A DNA stretch of 64,000 nt, taken from assembly GCF_003675385.1 (NCBI RefSeq), contig NZ_RCWZ01000005.1, positions 434,001 to 498,000 on the forward strand. Direction: 5' to 3'. The number at the start of each line of letters is the position of its first letter. Positions within the stretch are counted from its first letter, which is position 1. The position numbers and the translations under genes are program-made. Origin of the DNA: Mucilaginibacter kameinonensis. Its GTDB lineage: Bacteria > Bacteroidota > Bacteroidia > Sphingobacteriales > Sphingobacteriaceae. The notes under the pieces were generated by a model. The model was given only the letters and a program-made list of their open reading frames with translations, ran no database searches and was not told the DNA's origin. Shown in pieces: positions 54,904 to 64,000 of the stretch.

Positions 54904-57900
54904 TTATTGCTGTTGTGGTGGCGTTGCACCTTTCTTTAAGTTGCAACCTCGACAAAGGACTTGACCGTTTTCAGGTGTTCCACTTCCTCCATTCGATTTT
55001 GGATCAATATGATCCACATTAGTTTCTGTGCCAGAAGGAGTAACTCCCTTTTGTGATTGTTGGCCAGGTGTTGTTTGCACTCCGCAATTTTCACAAACCG
55101 TATTACCTCCATTTTGAGCTTTGTTATTCTCTATAACGGTTTTCTTACCTTTTTGTGTAAAACCCTTTCCTGGTCTACTGCCAGGTTCTTGTAATCTCCC
55201 TTTCTGTGAGGCCAGTGCATAAGCTCCATGTGTACCAACTACTGCTCCATGTACAATTGCAAGTCCACCAAGTGCAGCAGCAGGTGCAGTTACTTCAACA
55301 GCTAATCCACCTGAGCCTACGGTTGCAACAGCTGCTCCTGTGACCGTTCCTTGGCCTCCGCTAACCTCACCAGCACCTTGAGCAATACTTGCTACATCTC
55401 CTGCGTCTTGCCCTCTATTAAATGCTTTTGCATTACTTACTAAGTGACCTGCTACTTGTCGAACAGGAAGAAGTCCACCAGTATTATTATCTATAACAGC
55501 AGCTGCAAATCCTATGAAAACATCACAAGAAGTACAATCTGGCCACATTCCATCAGGATCAGTAAAACGCATCGGGTCACTAAATGCGTAACTATATGGA
55601 CTCCAGCGCCTATCTAATTCTGCTTTAGGATCAATCGTTGTCCAACGTGCAATTACAGGGTCGTAGAAACGTGCACCGTAATCATACAACCCCGTCTCTT
55701 CCTGTAACTCCTTATGGTTATAAAGATATTCATTTTTAGGAGAAATGGTCTGCTGTGTCGACTGGATTCCATACCCAAAGGCATAGTAATCATTCATCTG
55801 TAACAGTTTTGCTGTTTGCTGGGTAGCGTCATTCGGATCAGGTGTCAGCGTTACCCTGGTGTTGCCCAAATGGTCTTTCAGGTCGTACTCGTACACATAA
55901 TTGCTGCCGCTTTTTCTTGCCCGGCCCTCCTCGGTCTGGATAAACGCGATGGTATTGGTGCTGTTGTCATACTCTATACCGTTCTCGTATTCGGTGGTTG
56001 TGGTGTTACCGCCTGCTACCAATATCTTTCTTAGCTTGTTGCCTGCCGCGCTGTACACGTAGGTCACTGTGCTGCCATCCGTCTTGTTGATGGTTTGCGG
56101 CAGGTTGAGCATATTGTAGGTAATACTGCTGATCCCTTTGTTCTGGTCTTTCAGCTCATTGCCGTTACCATCATAGGTATATTCATTCGCTACCTTCACC
56201 GGGTCCTGGAAACCGAACAGCCCGGAATAGGTTGAAGCATCATCTACCTGATTTACCTGGTAATGGTTATACGTATAGGTCAGCGTATCGATCTGCTTTC
56301 TGCCCTGACCAGGAATGTTATCATACCTGCCCAGGTTAGTAATGTTACCCATATTGTCATAGGTCACGTTCTCCCCGTACAGGTTATCTTTAGCCGTGCT
56401 GCTGGTGGATACCGCCGAGCGAAGCCGGTTCAGGTTATCGTAGCCGTAATCATAGGTTTGTTTAACCGGTGTTATGGTTGTTCCGCCGATAACAATTGGT
56501 GCCGATTTCCAAACCGCGGTGGCAATATTGCCGCCGTATTGTTTGGCTGCCGTGGTAGCACCGTCATAGCTCAGCTCCTCGCCAAACTTATCATTGCTGT
56601 CGTTGTTGGTCAGGCCGCCATCGCTGTTCAGGTTGGCATTGTTGATACTGCTCAGCCAGCCCCTCGGGTTATAACGGTAGTCGATGGTTTGCAGGTAGGT
56701 TGTTCCACCGTTCTTTGAATGCAGCCCTTTTGTTTTTAGCTGGGCAACTTCGTTATAATCACTCCGGGTCAGGATCACCGAATCCTGCGCAGCATTACTG
56801 CCATCCTGTAGCTGGTGAATCGTATTTAGCTTACGCCCCATGTGGTCATAGGTATAACTGCTCCGTTCGGTCAGGGTAAGCACACCGGCAGTGCCATTGG
56901 TGTTTTTCAGGTAATGCTTCCGTTGTACCAGCGTGGGCTGTTTAACAAAGTTATATACCGTGCTGTCGGCATCATAGTTATACATGCTCAGCGATGAGCC
57001 TCCGCCCACATAATGCTGTGTGAATGATTTGACCACTTGCCCTTCGTTATCATAGTACGGCACGCTCCACAAATAGTCTCCGGTAGTATTCAGCACCAAT
57101 GTTTTGGAAGCGGTAAGCAGCCCTGTGGTTTGTTTGCTGAACGCGGGATTAGCCGTTTGGTCATAGGCCCCGGGAAAGCTTGGGATACCGGTATAGCTGT
57201 CATAATAGTTCACACTTAGCGTGGTTGCCAGGTTGGTACCCGGCCAGCTGTTGGTGGTATAACCGTTGCCGGTGTTTACAGGCGTTTCCCATTGCGCCGC
57301 CTGGCCATCAACAAGCCCCTGGATCGTGGCATGGATATCCGTTCCCGCTGTACTGCCTGTATGCTGATAAATGCCGGTGAGCACCGTTCTGCCTATCGCG
57401 TCATATTTAGTGATCATCCATTCCTGCGGTGATTTCATCCGCTGCACCGAATCCTGGGTTGCAACCGGCTGATCGAGTTTATTGTAGATTGTATACTCCC
57501 AGCCTTTGCCCGGCACCTTCTTTTGCACCAGCCTGTTCCTGGCATCATAACGGTACTGGTAGCAGCGGTTATCAAGCGTTGTTTGGGAAATAACTGCCGG
57601 GGCATCCGGATTGGCTCCCGGTGGCAATACAAAGCTCAGGTTGCCCAGATCGTCATACACATAATAGGTCGAGAGCTCTTCGGCTGTCGTGCCCTTGATG
57701 TTATAAGTACGTTTCAGTACCACGTGCCCTTCCTTGTCCTTATACTCTTCGGTGGTGTTAAAACAACCATTTGCCGGTTGCCAGTTTTCATTACGCGTAA
57801 TGGTAACCGATAATTGGTTGGGGCTGTAGGTGGCATTGTTGCCTGCCCGGCTTAAGGTACGGCTTTGATTGGTGTTGATGCCAGCTGTATACAACGCTGC

Positions 57901-58707
57901 TATCCGGCTACCGTTGTTTCCTGTTACTGCCGTATTAAAAGTGCTGCTCTGGTCATTGGTAGTAAATACCATCCTTACCGAGTGGCTGCTGCTGCCGGCA
58001 TCGGGTGTTGTGCCCAGCTGCCAGGCCACCCCCGGCGCTCCCTGCTCAATCACCCGGTTCAGCGGCGAGGGCTCAAAGCCTGTTTGCGCGAATGGATACG
58101 AGGTATTGGGTATACCATTGGTTTGCTGGGTAGCTCCGGTATTGCCAGGGTTATAAAAAGTGGTGAGCGCCCCGGTCAGAGCGTCGCTTTTATAACTGCC
58201 GTCGGTAGTGGTGGCCGCATACGGCAGGTATTTCATCGCTTCCCGCCCGTACGGGTCATACGCAAATGCCTGCACAAGATCTTTTTTCAACGGCGAGCCT
58301 TTGATCTGTATGGTTTGCAGCGGCCTGCCCAGCCCGTCTATATATTGTACCGTCTGCATCAGCTCGCAGGTCATCCGGCCGGCAAGCATGGTATTGCTTG
58401 TCAAACCCTTTGTCCGTGGCACCGAGGTTAGGATATAGTTCTGGGTATTGCTCAGCGCTATTGTTTGAGGAACGCAATCTTGAGCTGTAATGTAAAAATT
58501 CAAGCTGCTACCAGATGCTGCTGTGAAACTGAAGTTTGGGGTCAGCGTGATGCCCGTGTTGTTATAATAAGAACCTGGTGCCGGTGCGGTAGTTAACGTT
58601 ACCGGCGGTGCCAGGTAGGTTTGTGCCGATGCGCGCATGCTGCCTATGAGCAGCAATAGCAGCAAACAAACCGCAAAATAGCTTTTGTGGTAAGCATTTC
58701 TTTTCAT
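54904..58707 (-). CDS. Rhs-family polymorphic toxin with C-terminal HNH nuclease
   Basis: The 1267-aa protein has a signal peptide (LLLLLIGSMRASAQ), an N-terminal DUF6443-like domain (TVQYIDGLGRPLQTIQI), many YD repeats, and the Rhs core end (LYDYGARFYDPVIARWTTID, then PYSYAFSDPMRFTDPDGMWP, near 1070). Past the core the sequence changes to a toxin part with a Gly/Ala-rich helical stretch, then CENCGVQ, NVDHIDPKSNGG and LCRGCNLKKG (last 65 residues), an HNH fold with two CxxC pairs. It should cut DNA of competitors after delivery. The export system is not seen; there is no T9SS end domain. Confidence 0.93.
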   Translation of the reverse strand: MKRNAYHKSYFAVCLLLLLLIGSMRASAQTYLAPPVTLTTAPAPGSYYNNTGITLTPNFSFTAASGSSLNFYITAQDCVPQTIALSNTQNYILTSVPRTKGLTSNTMLAGRMTCELMQTVQYIDGLGRPLQTIQIKGSPLKKDLVQAFAYDPYGREAMKYLPYAATTTDGSYKSDALTGALTTFYNPGNTGATQQTNGIPNTSYPFAQTGFEPSPLNRVIEQGAPGVAWQLGTTPDAGSSSHSVRMVFTTNDQSSTFNTAVTGNNGSRIAALYTAGINTNQSRTLSRAGNNATYSPNQLSVTITRNENWQPANGCFNTTEEYKDKEGHVVLKRTYNIKGTTAEELSTYYVYDDLGNLSFVLPPGANPDAPAVISQTTLDNRCYQYRYDARNRLVQKKVPGKGWEYTIYNKLDQPVATQDSVQRMKSPQEWMITKYDAIGRTVLTGIYQHTGSTAGTDIHATIQGLVDGQAAQWETPVNTGNGYTTNSWPGTNLATTLSVNYYDSYTGIPSFPGAYDQTANPAFSKQTTGLLTASKTLVLNTTGDYLWSVPYYDNEGQVVKSFTQHYVGGGSSLSMYNYDADSTVYNFVKQPTLVQRKHYLKNTNGTAGVLTLTERSSYTYDHMGRKLNTIHQLQDGSNAAQDSVILTRSDYNEVAQLKTKGLHSKNGGTTYLQTIDYRYNPRGWLSSINNANLNSDGGLTNNDSNDKFGEELSYDGATTAAKQYGGNIATAVWKSAPIVIGGTTITPVKQTYDYGYDNLNRLRSAVSTSSTAKDNLYGENVTYDNMGNITNLGRYDNIPGQGRKQIDTLTYTYNHYQVNQVDDASTYSGLFGFQDPVKVANEYTYDGNGNELKDQNKGISSITYNMLNLPQTINKTDGSTVTYVYSAAGNKLRKILVAGGNTTTTEYENGIEYDNSTNTIAFIQTEEGRARKSGSNYVYEYDLKDHLGNTRVTLTPDPNDATQQTAKLLQMNDYYAFGYGIQSTQQTISPKNEYLYNHKELQEETGLYDYGARFYDPVIARWTTIDPKAELDRRWSPYSYAFSDPMRFTDPDGMWPDCTSCDVFIGFAAAVIDNNTGGLLPVRQVAGHLVSNAKAFNRGQDAGDVASIAQGAGEVSGGQGTVTGAAVATVGSGGLAVEVTAPAAALGGLAIVHGAVVGTHGAYALASQKGRLQEPGSRPGKGFTQKGKKTVIENNKAQNGGNTVCENCGVQTTPGQQSQKGVTPSGTETNVDHIDPKSNGGSGTPENGQVLCRGCNLKKGATPPQQQ

Positions 58708-58738
58708 GCCTTTGGTATTAAAGTGTGATCAGGTTGGG

Positions 58739-59623
58739 TTATTTTTTTATTTCCTTTTGAACAGCCGTCAGTTGCTCTTTTAGCGCGTCGATCTGTTTCT
58801 GGAGTGTCGTAAGCAGTTTGTCTTTTTCCTTATCCTTTTGCTCGTTCTCTATCGCGTACAACGTCAGCTCTTCCACTTTCTTCATCAGGAGCTTATTCAT
58901 CTCGCCAAGATTCAGGCCGGCTTTGGCGATCTCCTGCTCTGAGGGAATTTCAGGCAAATGCTGGTTCTTGTCGATATAGGTTTTAACTTCTGTTAAAGAT
59001 GGAAGTTGATAGTTTAGTTTAAAAACATAATCAGGCCATTGGGAATAGAGTTTAATAGTTACGGTACTCGCGATTACACCACCATTTACTGCAAACTTGT
59101 AACCTGTAGGTAAAGTACTCGTACCGATACTGATACCGTCGTTAAAAACGGAGTTTCCGTTTACTGCGATGCCGCTTGATCCCACCTTTATTGCAAACCC
59201 AGCACCAACAAGCGGATCAACATAGCTGCCCAAATAATAATGGGACTCGCCAGATGCAGTAATGCCGCCTACAACATCTAATTTGGTTTGCGGTGATCCC
59301 GTACCTATGCCAACATTGCCCAACCCATTGATCAGGAATTTAAGACCCGCGGCATTTTGAACTTTGAACAGGTTGTATTGTCCGCCGTCGCCCGCAATGG
59401 TCTTGATTCCGGCCAAAGTAGCGCCCCCGCCAAACCCGGCATTGACTCCACCGACCAGAAATAGCGCCCCATCATTCACATTCGAACCTTCTGTATGTAC
59501 TTCCAATCCACTTGTTGGGCTTGAGGTTCCAATTCCAACGTTTCCACCGGCGGGAAATGTATTTTGCGCGAAGGCGCTTACCGAAAACAGCAATGCGGAT
59601 AAGGCCAGATATAGCTTTTTCAT
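58739..59623 (-). CDS. NVGIGT-type secreted fibre-like protein (paralogue 3)
   Basis: The 294-aa protein has a signal peptide (LSALLFSVSAFAQ) and repeats of the type GNVGIGTSSPTSGLEV, seen in phage tail fibres and trimeric beta-structured surface proteins. The C-terminal 90 residues (LTEVKTYIDKNQHLPEIPSE, GLNLGEMNKLLMKKVEELTL, then a heptad coiled coil) are shared with the two next genes and probably trimerise the chain. It overlaps the neighbour by four bases (ATGA) and is 31 bases from the Rhs gene. It may display or help assemble the Rhs product. Confidence 0.88.
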   Translation of the reverse strand: MKKLYLALSALLFSVSAFAQNTFPAGGNVGIGTSSPTSGLEVHTEGSNVNDGALFLVGGVNAGFGGGATLAGIKTIAGDGGQYNLFKVQNAAGLKFLINGLGNVGIGTGSPQTKLDVVGGITASGESHYYLGSYVDPLVGAGFAIKVGSSGIAVNGNSVFNDGISIGTSTLPTGYKFAVNGGVIASTVTIKLYSQWPDYVFKLNYQLPSLTEVKTYIDKNQHLPEIPSEQEIAKAGLNLGEMNKLLMKKVEELTLYAIENEQKDKEKDKLLTTLQKQIDALKEQLTAVQKEIKK

Positions 59624-60669
59624 TTGTTTGAAGTTTGTGATTTGAAGGCATTAAGTTGATTAGTCAGTAATTCGAGATGGTGGGTAAGCGTTTCTATTTG
59701 AGTAGCGTAATTTTGATTGATTTTCTTTTGCTCCTTTTCCACCTTGTCTTTCTCTATCAGGTACAGCGTTAGTTCCTCTATCTTTTTCATTAACAGCTTA
59801 TTCATTTCCCCAAGGTTCAATCCATCCTTAACAATCTCTTGTTCGGAAGGAATTTCTGGTAAATGCTTATGTTGATCGATAAAAGTTTTTACTTCTGTTA
59901 ACGGACGGAGTTGATACGTCGGCTTAAATACATAATCCGCCCAGCCATTCAGGTCAATCAATACCGATTTAGAATGTATTGTGCCGTTAACATCCAGTTT
60001 ATTCGCTGGGTTAGTTATACCAATGCCTACATTGCCTTGAACAATCGTCATATACGTATTGGCTGATGTTCCCCATGATTGAACATCCTGATTCGGATCT
60101 CTTTCCCACCATGTTCTGGTATTTGTTTGCGGGTTTAAAAATGACACATCAATAGAAATGCCATCGTGTAGCCGGGCAGTAACCCAATCGCTCCCTGCGG
60201 AATTTCTTACCAGCCACAAGTTATTTTTGAAGTAGTTGGTACCCGAGGTGCCGCCAATTGAACTTACTAGTACTGCGTTTTTAGCGACACCGCCCAATGG
60301 TATAGGCGAGTATACTGTTAGTTTGGCATCAGGATTGGAATTGCCAACCCCTAAATTTCCCGCAAAATAACCCTGTCCATCAGCCCTCACACTAAAATTG
60401 GTTGTACCGTTCGTTATACCGTCAAAATAGTAATTGGCTGCATTGTTATTATTGTCAGTAATAGCACGAAAGATGCCCGCGGGATAATAATAGCCTGTCC
60501 CAATTTGGTGGCCCGTAAAGAAAACCTGTCCAGAAGAGGTCTGCGCGACAATCTTTGTATTGTTATTTAGCACGTCATTCGCATCGACTGTCACCGTCTT
60601 GGTTTGCGCATTGGCTGAGCATACCATGAATAAACTTCCTGCCAGCAATAAAAGTGAAAATATTTTCAT
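59620..60669 (-). CDS. NVGIGT-type secreted fibre-like protein (paralogue 2)
   Basis: The 349-aa protein has a signal peptide (LLLLAGSLFMVCSANAQ), GNLGVGNSNPDAKLTV and GNVGIGITNPANKLDV repeats in a beta-rich middle, and the shared end LTEVKTFIDQHKHLPEIPSE followed by a long coiled coil (LYLIEKDKVEKEQKKINQNY). It is the longest of the three, mainly through an extra N-terminal region. Four bases separate it from the paralogue upstream. Confidence 0.88.
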   Translation of the reverse strand: MKIFSLLLLAGSLFMVCSANAQTKTVTVDANDVLNNNTKIVAQTSSGQVFFTGHQIGTGYYYPAGIFRAITDNNNNAANYYFDGITNGTTNFSVRADGQGYFAGNLGVGNSNPDAKLTVYSPIPLGGVAKNAVLVSSIGGTSGTNYFKNNLWLVRNSAGSDWVTARLHDGISIDVSFLNPQTNTRTWWERDPNQDVQSWGTSANTYMTIVQGNVGIGITNPANKLDVNGTIHSKSVLIDLNGWADYVFKPTYQLRPLTEVKTFIDQHKHLPEIPSEQEIVKDGLNLGEMNKLLMKKIEELTLYLIEKDKVEKEQKKINQNYATQIETLTHHLELLTNQLNAFKSQTSNK

Positions 60670-60673
60670 AGGA

Positions 60674-61378
60674 TTAATTAGATTTAACTGGTGTTTTGAT
60701 TTGTTTTTGGAGTTGGCTTACTTCAGTTTTTAACTCAATAAGATATAGCGTCAGTTCTTCTACTTTCTTCATCAGTAGCTTGTTCATCTCTCCCACATCA
60801 AGCCCATTTTTGACCATTTCCTGTTCTGAAGGGATTTCTGGTAAATGCTGATGTTGGTCGATATACGCTTTGACTTCTGTTAACGGCAACAACTGATACT
60901 CTTTGTTAAACACACGATCTTGCCATCCATTTAGGTCTATCAAGACAGCCTTGGAATGAATAGTGTCGTTAACGTCCAGTTTGTTTTGAGGATTGGTTAT
61001 ACCGATTCCTACATTGCCGGTATAACTGATTCTCATTCGCTCGATATTTGCGCCGTCGCCTCCGGCACCAGTCGCCCAGCTTGTTCTAAATAAGATATTA
61101 GTGACATCATCGTAATTGGTTGAAAACCGCATTGCATCAATGGATGCCAGTTCGTTGGCCCCGGAACCAAAAGCCAATTTTCCCAAGCTACTTCCATCAC
61201 GAGGATTGACGTCTTTATCCAATAGCTGGATTACCGGGGTCGCATTGGTTACCGTTAAAACGGCGGCAGGCCCCGTCGTTCCTACTCCGACATTTCCGGT
61301 AGACGGGAACGTATTTTGAGCACGTAAATGTGAGTAACAGGCCACCAACAGAATGGCAGATATAAATAGTTTTTTCAT
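60674..61378 (-). CDS. NVGIGT-type secreted fibre-like protein (paralogue 1)
   Basis: The 234-aa protein is the shortest: signal peptide (AILLVACYSHLRAQ), two beta repeats (GNVGVGTTGPAAVLTV, GNVGIGITNPQNKLDV) and the common C-terminus (LTEVKAYIDQHQHLPEIPSE, GEMNKLLMKKVEELTLYLIE). It shares a nearly identical block with paralogue 2 (HSKxVLIDLNGWxDxVF), so these two arose by recent duplication. It begins 20 bases after the YD/Rhs-like gene. Confidence 0.88.
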   Translation of the reverse strand: MKKLFISAILLVACYSHLRAQNTFPSTGNVGVGTTGPAAVLTVTNATPVIQLLDKDVNPRDGSSLGKLAFGSGANELASIDAMRFSTNYDDVTNILFRTSWATGAGGDGANIERMRISYTGNVGIGITNPQNKLDVNDTIHSKAVLIDLNGWQDRVFNKEYQLLPLTEVKAYIDQHQHLPEIPSEQEMVKNGLDVGEMNKLLMKKVEELTLYLIELKTEVSQLQKQIKTPVKSN

Positions 61379-61398
61379 GTGATTGGTCTTTAAAACGG

Positions 61399-64000
61399 TT
61401 ATTGTCCTTGGTAGTGGTAATCGTAATGTTTAATGATGTTGCCGTCTTTATCCTTGATGTTCTGCAATCGTTGAAAGTTGTCATATTCGTAATAAGTAGG
61501 CATGCCTTTGGGATCTACAGTGCTTTTTAGTCCATTAACGAGATCAAAGAGGTTTGATATTACAAATGCATTCTTTAATGCAGTGTTAGTTCGTAATGTA
61601 GCCAAAAATGAATTGACTTGAGCATCGCTGGGGTTGCGGATGTTTCTAAAGGAAGTAACCGCCGTGTTTCCTCCCAGCGCAGTTTGAACAACGCTGTAAT
61701 CGGCATTATCAATCTTGGCGATCGGATATACACCATTATATCCCCATATATAATTAGTTTTGGGTCCATTTTCTTTAGAAGTACTCAAGACATTTCCTTG
61801 GTCGTCATAGGCATAATACCGAAGTCGTATTTCATAAGGATTATTGCGCGTCTGCGTTTCTACTGTTTCTGGAGCGAAAATGGTATTCATCCAGTTTTTA
61901 TAATTGGTTCTGGTGGACACCATTGGGTTTGAGTTGTTAAATTCGGCTTTTACAATAACCGGTGCAACGATATTGTTGCTGATCATCGCATTGTACGGTG
62001 CGGTCGTGCTAAAGTCTGAAGGATAAGATAATACAGTTTTTAATGTGTTTCCTGTACTGTTGTATGTTGTAATGCTTGACGGTTGCGCACTGATAATATT
62101 GTATTGATAATTGGTGAGTGATTCTGACAACAGCAACCCATTGGTGTCAAAAGATTGGTCCTTTACCGTATCTACGTACATCCACGCCTTATGAATGAAG
62201 TAATAACTGGTGTTGTAGTTCGATCGCTCCCATGAAAGTTGTGTATTGTCAGTTGTTTGACCACAATAGAGACGTATTTTTTCAGTGGCAATGTAGCCGG
62301 TATATTGCCCGGCAAAACTTGTGTCTTCGACGTAATGCGTAAAGGTTTTGTGAACGTATTGTCGTTGTCCAGCTTGTATTTTAAATGTCCCCTGATATGT
62401 CTCCTTGCCGTTTCTGTAAATTTCGTCCCCAGTTGGAGCGCCCACAATGGCTGTACCGCGAAATATAGCTGCATCTCTGTTTGGTGACACGGTGAATGTA
62501 TGTTCTATTCCTCCATTCTCGAAGTTTTCTCCAAAGCCTTCCGTTACTTCTTTATAGGTCGCAGGAGTCGGCGTTTTAGATAATGTCAATGGAGCGCTTG
62601 AGCTACTAGTTTTAAATGGAAACTCCACAGAAGGCGAGCATGAGCCATATCCCGGGCAGGGCAAGTACATATTGATATTTCTTTCGTAAGGGGGGAGATT
62701 TATAGTCGATGCCGAAGATTGGTCGGGGTTCAAAAATTTATTATAGTAGTATTTTTTAATTGTAGGGGTAGTCGAAATGCCATCGTAAGTCAGAATCTTT
62801 GCCACACGCACGCCTCCAATTGCTCTATTAAGCATTTGATTTGATACCGTGCCTGCTCTATAAGTTAAGGTAGCTTTTGTTGAAATATGATCGCCAAACA
62901 AGTGTATTGCTATTCGATAGGTCCCAGGATTAAGAATGAAATTATTGTTGAGACTTGATCCTGGGTTTACTAAAAAATTCGTAACCATATTTCCACTTGC
63001 GTCTCTAATCTCTAATGAAGTATAGCGAGTACTGCTCGGCAATGAGGCGGTTGTAGAGCATGTTGCACTAATGTTAACTTGTTGTTGGTATGCTATTTCC
63101 GCTGTCCCCGTAGACACAGTGACAATTTCAGCACTGTTACCAGTAGGGTTATCTGCTGTATGTTTTAGAGTCTGTTCGACTGGGTAAATGGTCGTCATTT
63201 GATATGCCTGATTGCCCTCATACACAATACTATCCTTGCCACCTGTCGGGTATGTTATTAAGTTAAGGAGCCCTTTAGAGGCATATAAAGGGTCGGGGTC
63301 GCGGTTTGCCGTAGCTAGTGGTAATGCTTGAGCAAAATCGGGGTCCTTCGGCTTTGGAATACCGGTGGTGTTAGAAAATTGCCCATTGAAAAAGCCCCAA
63401 TAGTCCTGTGCATACGATAATGCAGCAGGGATGGATGAAAGGTCGTTGTACTGAAATTTATGCTGGTGGAGGAGTGCGCCGATGCCATTTTTTTCTGACA
63501 ATGACATCAGAAACGGCCTTGACCCGGCATATTGGTATTGAAAATCAAATGTTTTGAATAGCGTAGTATAATCCGGGCTATAAACACTTATTGATGACAC
63601 TAACTTGTCATTATCATCTTGCCTGCCCGTATAGCTGAAGACTATTTTATCTCCGAAAGTCGAAGCGATACTATCAAGCACTACACCAGTAGTGTGAAGC
63701 GCATTGATGCAGCTGTTATTTGTAGGCTGGGGCCGACTGACAGTACCACCGCAATAGACTGTCGGATTTGAGCCGGTAAAAACATAGATTGTTTCACTTC
63801 TCCCTAATTGATAATCATAAGATAGTGCAGAATAATAAAAGGTAACAACATCGCCATTGGGATGAACGATTCGCTTGAGATACCAGGCGGTAGAGTTATT
63901 AGCGTAGGCAGCACCGCAACTTCCGGTATTTTGTGTGTATTCAGTTGCGTCCTCGCCAAAGAAATATTGTTTGCCGTCCGGTGCGGTGATTTTGAATCCT
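61399..64000 (-). CDS. Large YD/Rhs-like secreted protein, 5' end beyond the window
   Basis: The frame is open from base 64000 to its stop at 61399 (867 codons visible); the GTG at 63681 is only internal. The visible part begins with ITAPDGKQYFFGEDATEYT, a pattern of Rhs-associated beta-shell proteins, and ends in YD repeats (PKGMPTYYEYDNFQRLQNIK, GNIIKHYDYHYQGQ). There is no Rhs core end and no toxin, so it is probably a shell or adhesin partner rather than the toxin itself. It is the first gene seen of the six-gene operon running to 54450. Confidence 0.88.
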   Translation of the reverse strand, partial: GFKITAPDGKQYFFGEDATEYTQNTGSCGAAYANNSTAWYLKRIVHPNGDVVTFYYSALSYDYQLGRSETIYVFTGSNPTVYCGGTVSRPQPTNNSCINALHTTGVVLDSIASTFGDKIVFSYTGRQDDNDKLVSSISVYSPDYTTLFKTFDFQYQYAGSRPFLMSLSEKNGIGALLHQHKFQYNDLSSIPAALSYAQDYWGFFNGQFSNTTGIPKPKDPDFAQALPLATANRDPDPLYASKGLLNLITYPTGGKDSIVYEGNQAYQMTTIYPVEQTLKHTADNPTGNSAEIVTVSTGTAEIAYQQQVNISATCSTTASLPSSTRYTSLEIRDASGNMVTNFLVNPGSSLNNNFILNPGTYRIAIHLFGDHISTKATLTYRAGTVSNQMLNRAIGGVRVAKILTYDGISTTPTIKKYYYNKFLNPDQSSASTINLPPYERNINMYLPCPGYGSCSPSVEFPFKTSSSSAPLTLSKTPTPATYKEVTEGFGENFENGGIEHTFTVSPNRDAAIFRGTAIVGAPTGDEIYRNGKETYQGTFKIQAGQRQYVHKTFTHYVEDTSFAGQYTGYIATEKIRLYCGQTTDNTQLSWERSNYNTSYYFIHKAWMYVDTVKDQSFDTNGLLLSESLTNYQYNIISAQPSSITTYNSTGNTLKTVLSYPSDFSTTAPYNAMISNNIVAPVIVKAEFNNSNPMVSTRTNYKNWMNTIFAPETVETQTRNNPYEIRLRYYAYDDQGNVLSTSKENGPKTNYIWGYNGVYPIAKIDNADYSVVQTALGGNTAVTSFRNIRNPSDAQVNSFLATLRTNTALKNAFVISNLFDLVNGLKSTVDPKGMPTYYEYDNFQRLQNIKDKDGNIIKHYDYHYQGQ

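Noticed and set aside
55816..58438. Several plus-strand frames opposite the Rhs gene
   Set aside because: They mirror the repeated YD coding sequence of the minus strand and resemble no protein.
1..64000. CRISPR arrays, integrases, transposases and rRNA genes
   Set aside because: No regularly spaced short repeats, recombinase motifs or rRNA sequence were seen on reading through the window.

Overview
The window looks like a chromosomal segment of a Sphingobacteriaceae-type Bacteroidota, most like Mucilaginibacter or Pedobacter. Evidence: two SusC-type TonB receptors with ECF sigma/FecR regulators, promoters of the TTTG-N19-TAnnTTTG kind, weak ribosome binding sites, DUF6443-type Rhs proteins and an alpha-2-macroglobulin. 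The genus is inferred from protein style; no rRNA gene is present.

Region 1 (1-18.8 kb) is glycan use. A SusC receptor running off the left edge has its own ECF sigma and FecR. Upstream lies a GH106-type rhamnosidase gene broken by one extra base in a G5 run. A small hypothetical gene, a methyltransferase and a secreted beta-helix protein follow. Then comes a second system: divergent sigma, FecR, SusC, SusD. ThuA-like and GMC oxidoreductase genes (18.8-21.3 kb) suggest keto-sugar chemistry.

Region 2 (21.5-32 kb) is sulfur. MOSC and Rdx-family genes precede an Rrf2 regulator and a tightly overlapping operon: siroheme sulfite reductase with a HEPN-like tail, uroporphyrinogen-III methyltransferase, a siroheme-synthase/TSUP-permease fusion, and APS reductase. 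The 5' leader of the operon encodes a Cys-Cys-Tyr-Met-Cys peptide followed by an intrinsic terminator and a competing antiterminator, a complete candidate cysteine attenuator. The neighbouring TonB receptor gene, on the other strand, has a leader peptide ending Cys-Cys-Cys-stop whose Cys codons lie in an 11-bp stem. These two leaders are the most interesting signal in the window.

Region 3 (32-45.2 kb) is mostly housekeeping: proB-proA, a 30-aa membrane peptide, mnmA, topA, a small conserved gene and a 1869-aa alpha-2-macroglobulin with an intact thioester motif.

Region 4 (45.2-53.6 kb) has a lipoprotein, an unusual winged-helix/XRE fusion regulator, a TonB receptor with a partner lipoprotein, an ArsR regulator, a transglutaminase-like protein and a paralogue of the fusion regulator's N-terminal half.

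Region 5 (53.7-64 kb) begins with tRNA-Ser(UGA) and an XRE gene lacking a start codon. It continues as a six-gene minus-strand operon: a YD/Rhs-like protein cut by the right edge, three NVGIGT-type fibre-like paralogues, an Rhs protein ending in an HNH nuclease, and a DUF4265-like probable immunity protein. This is a candidate polymorphic-toxin locus beside a tRNA gene.
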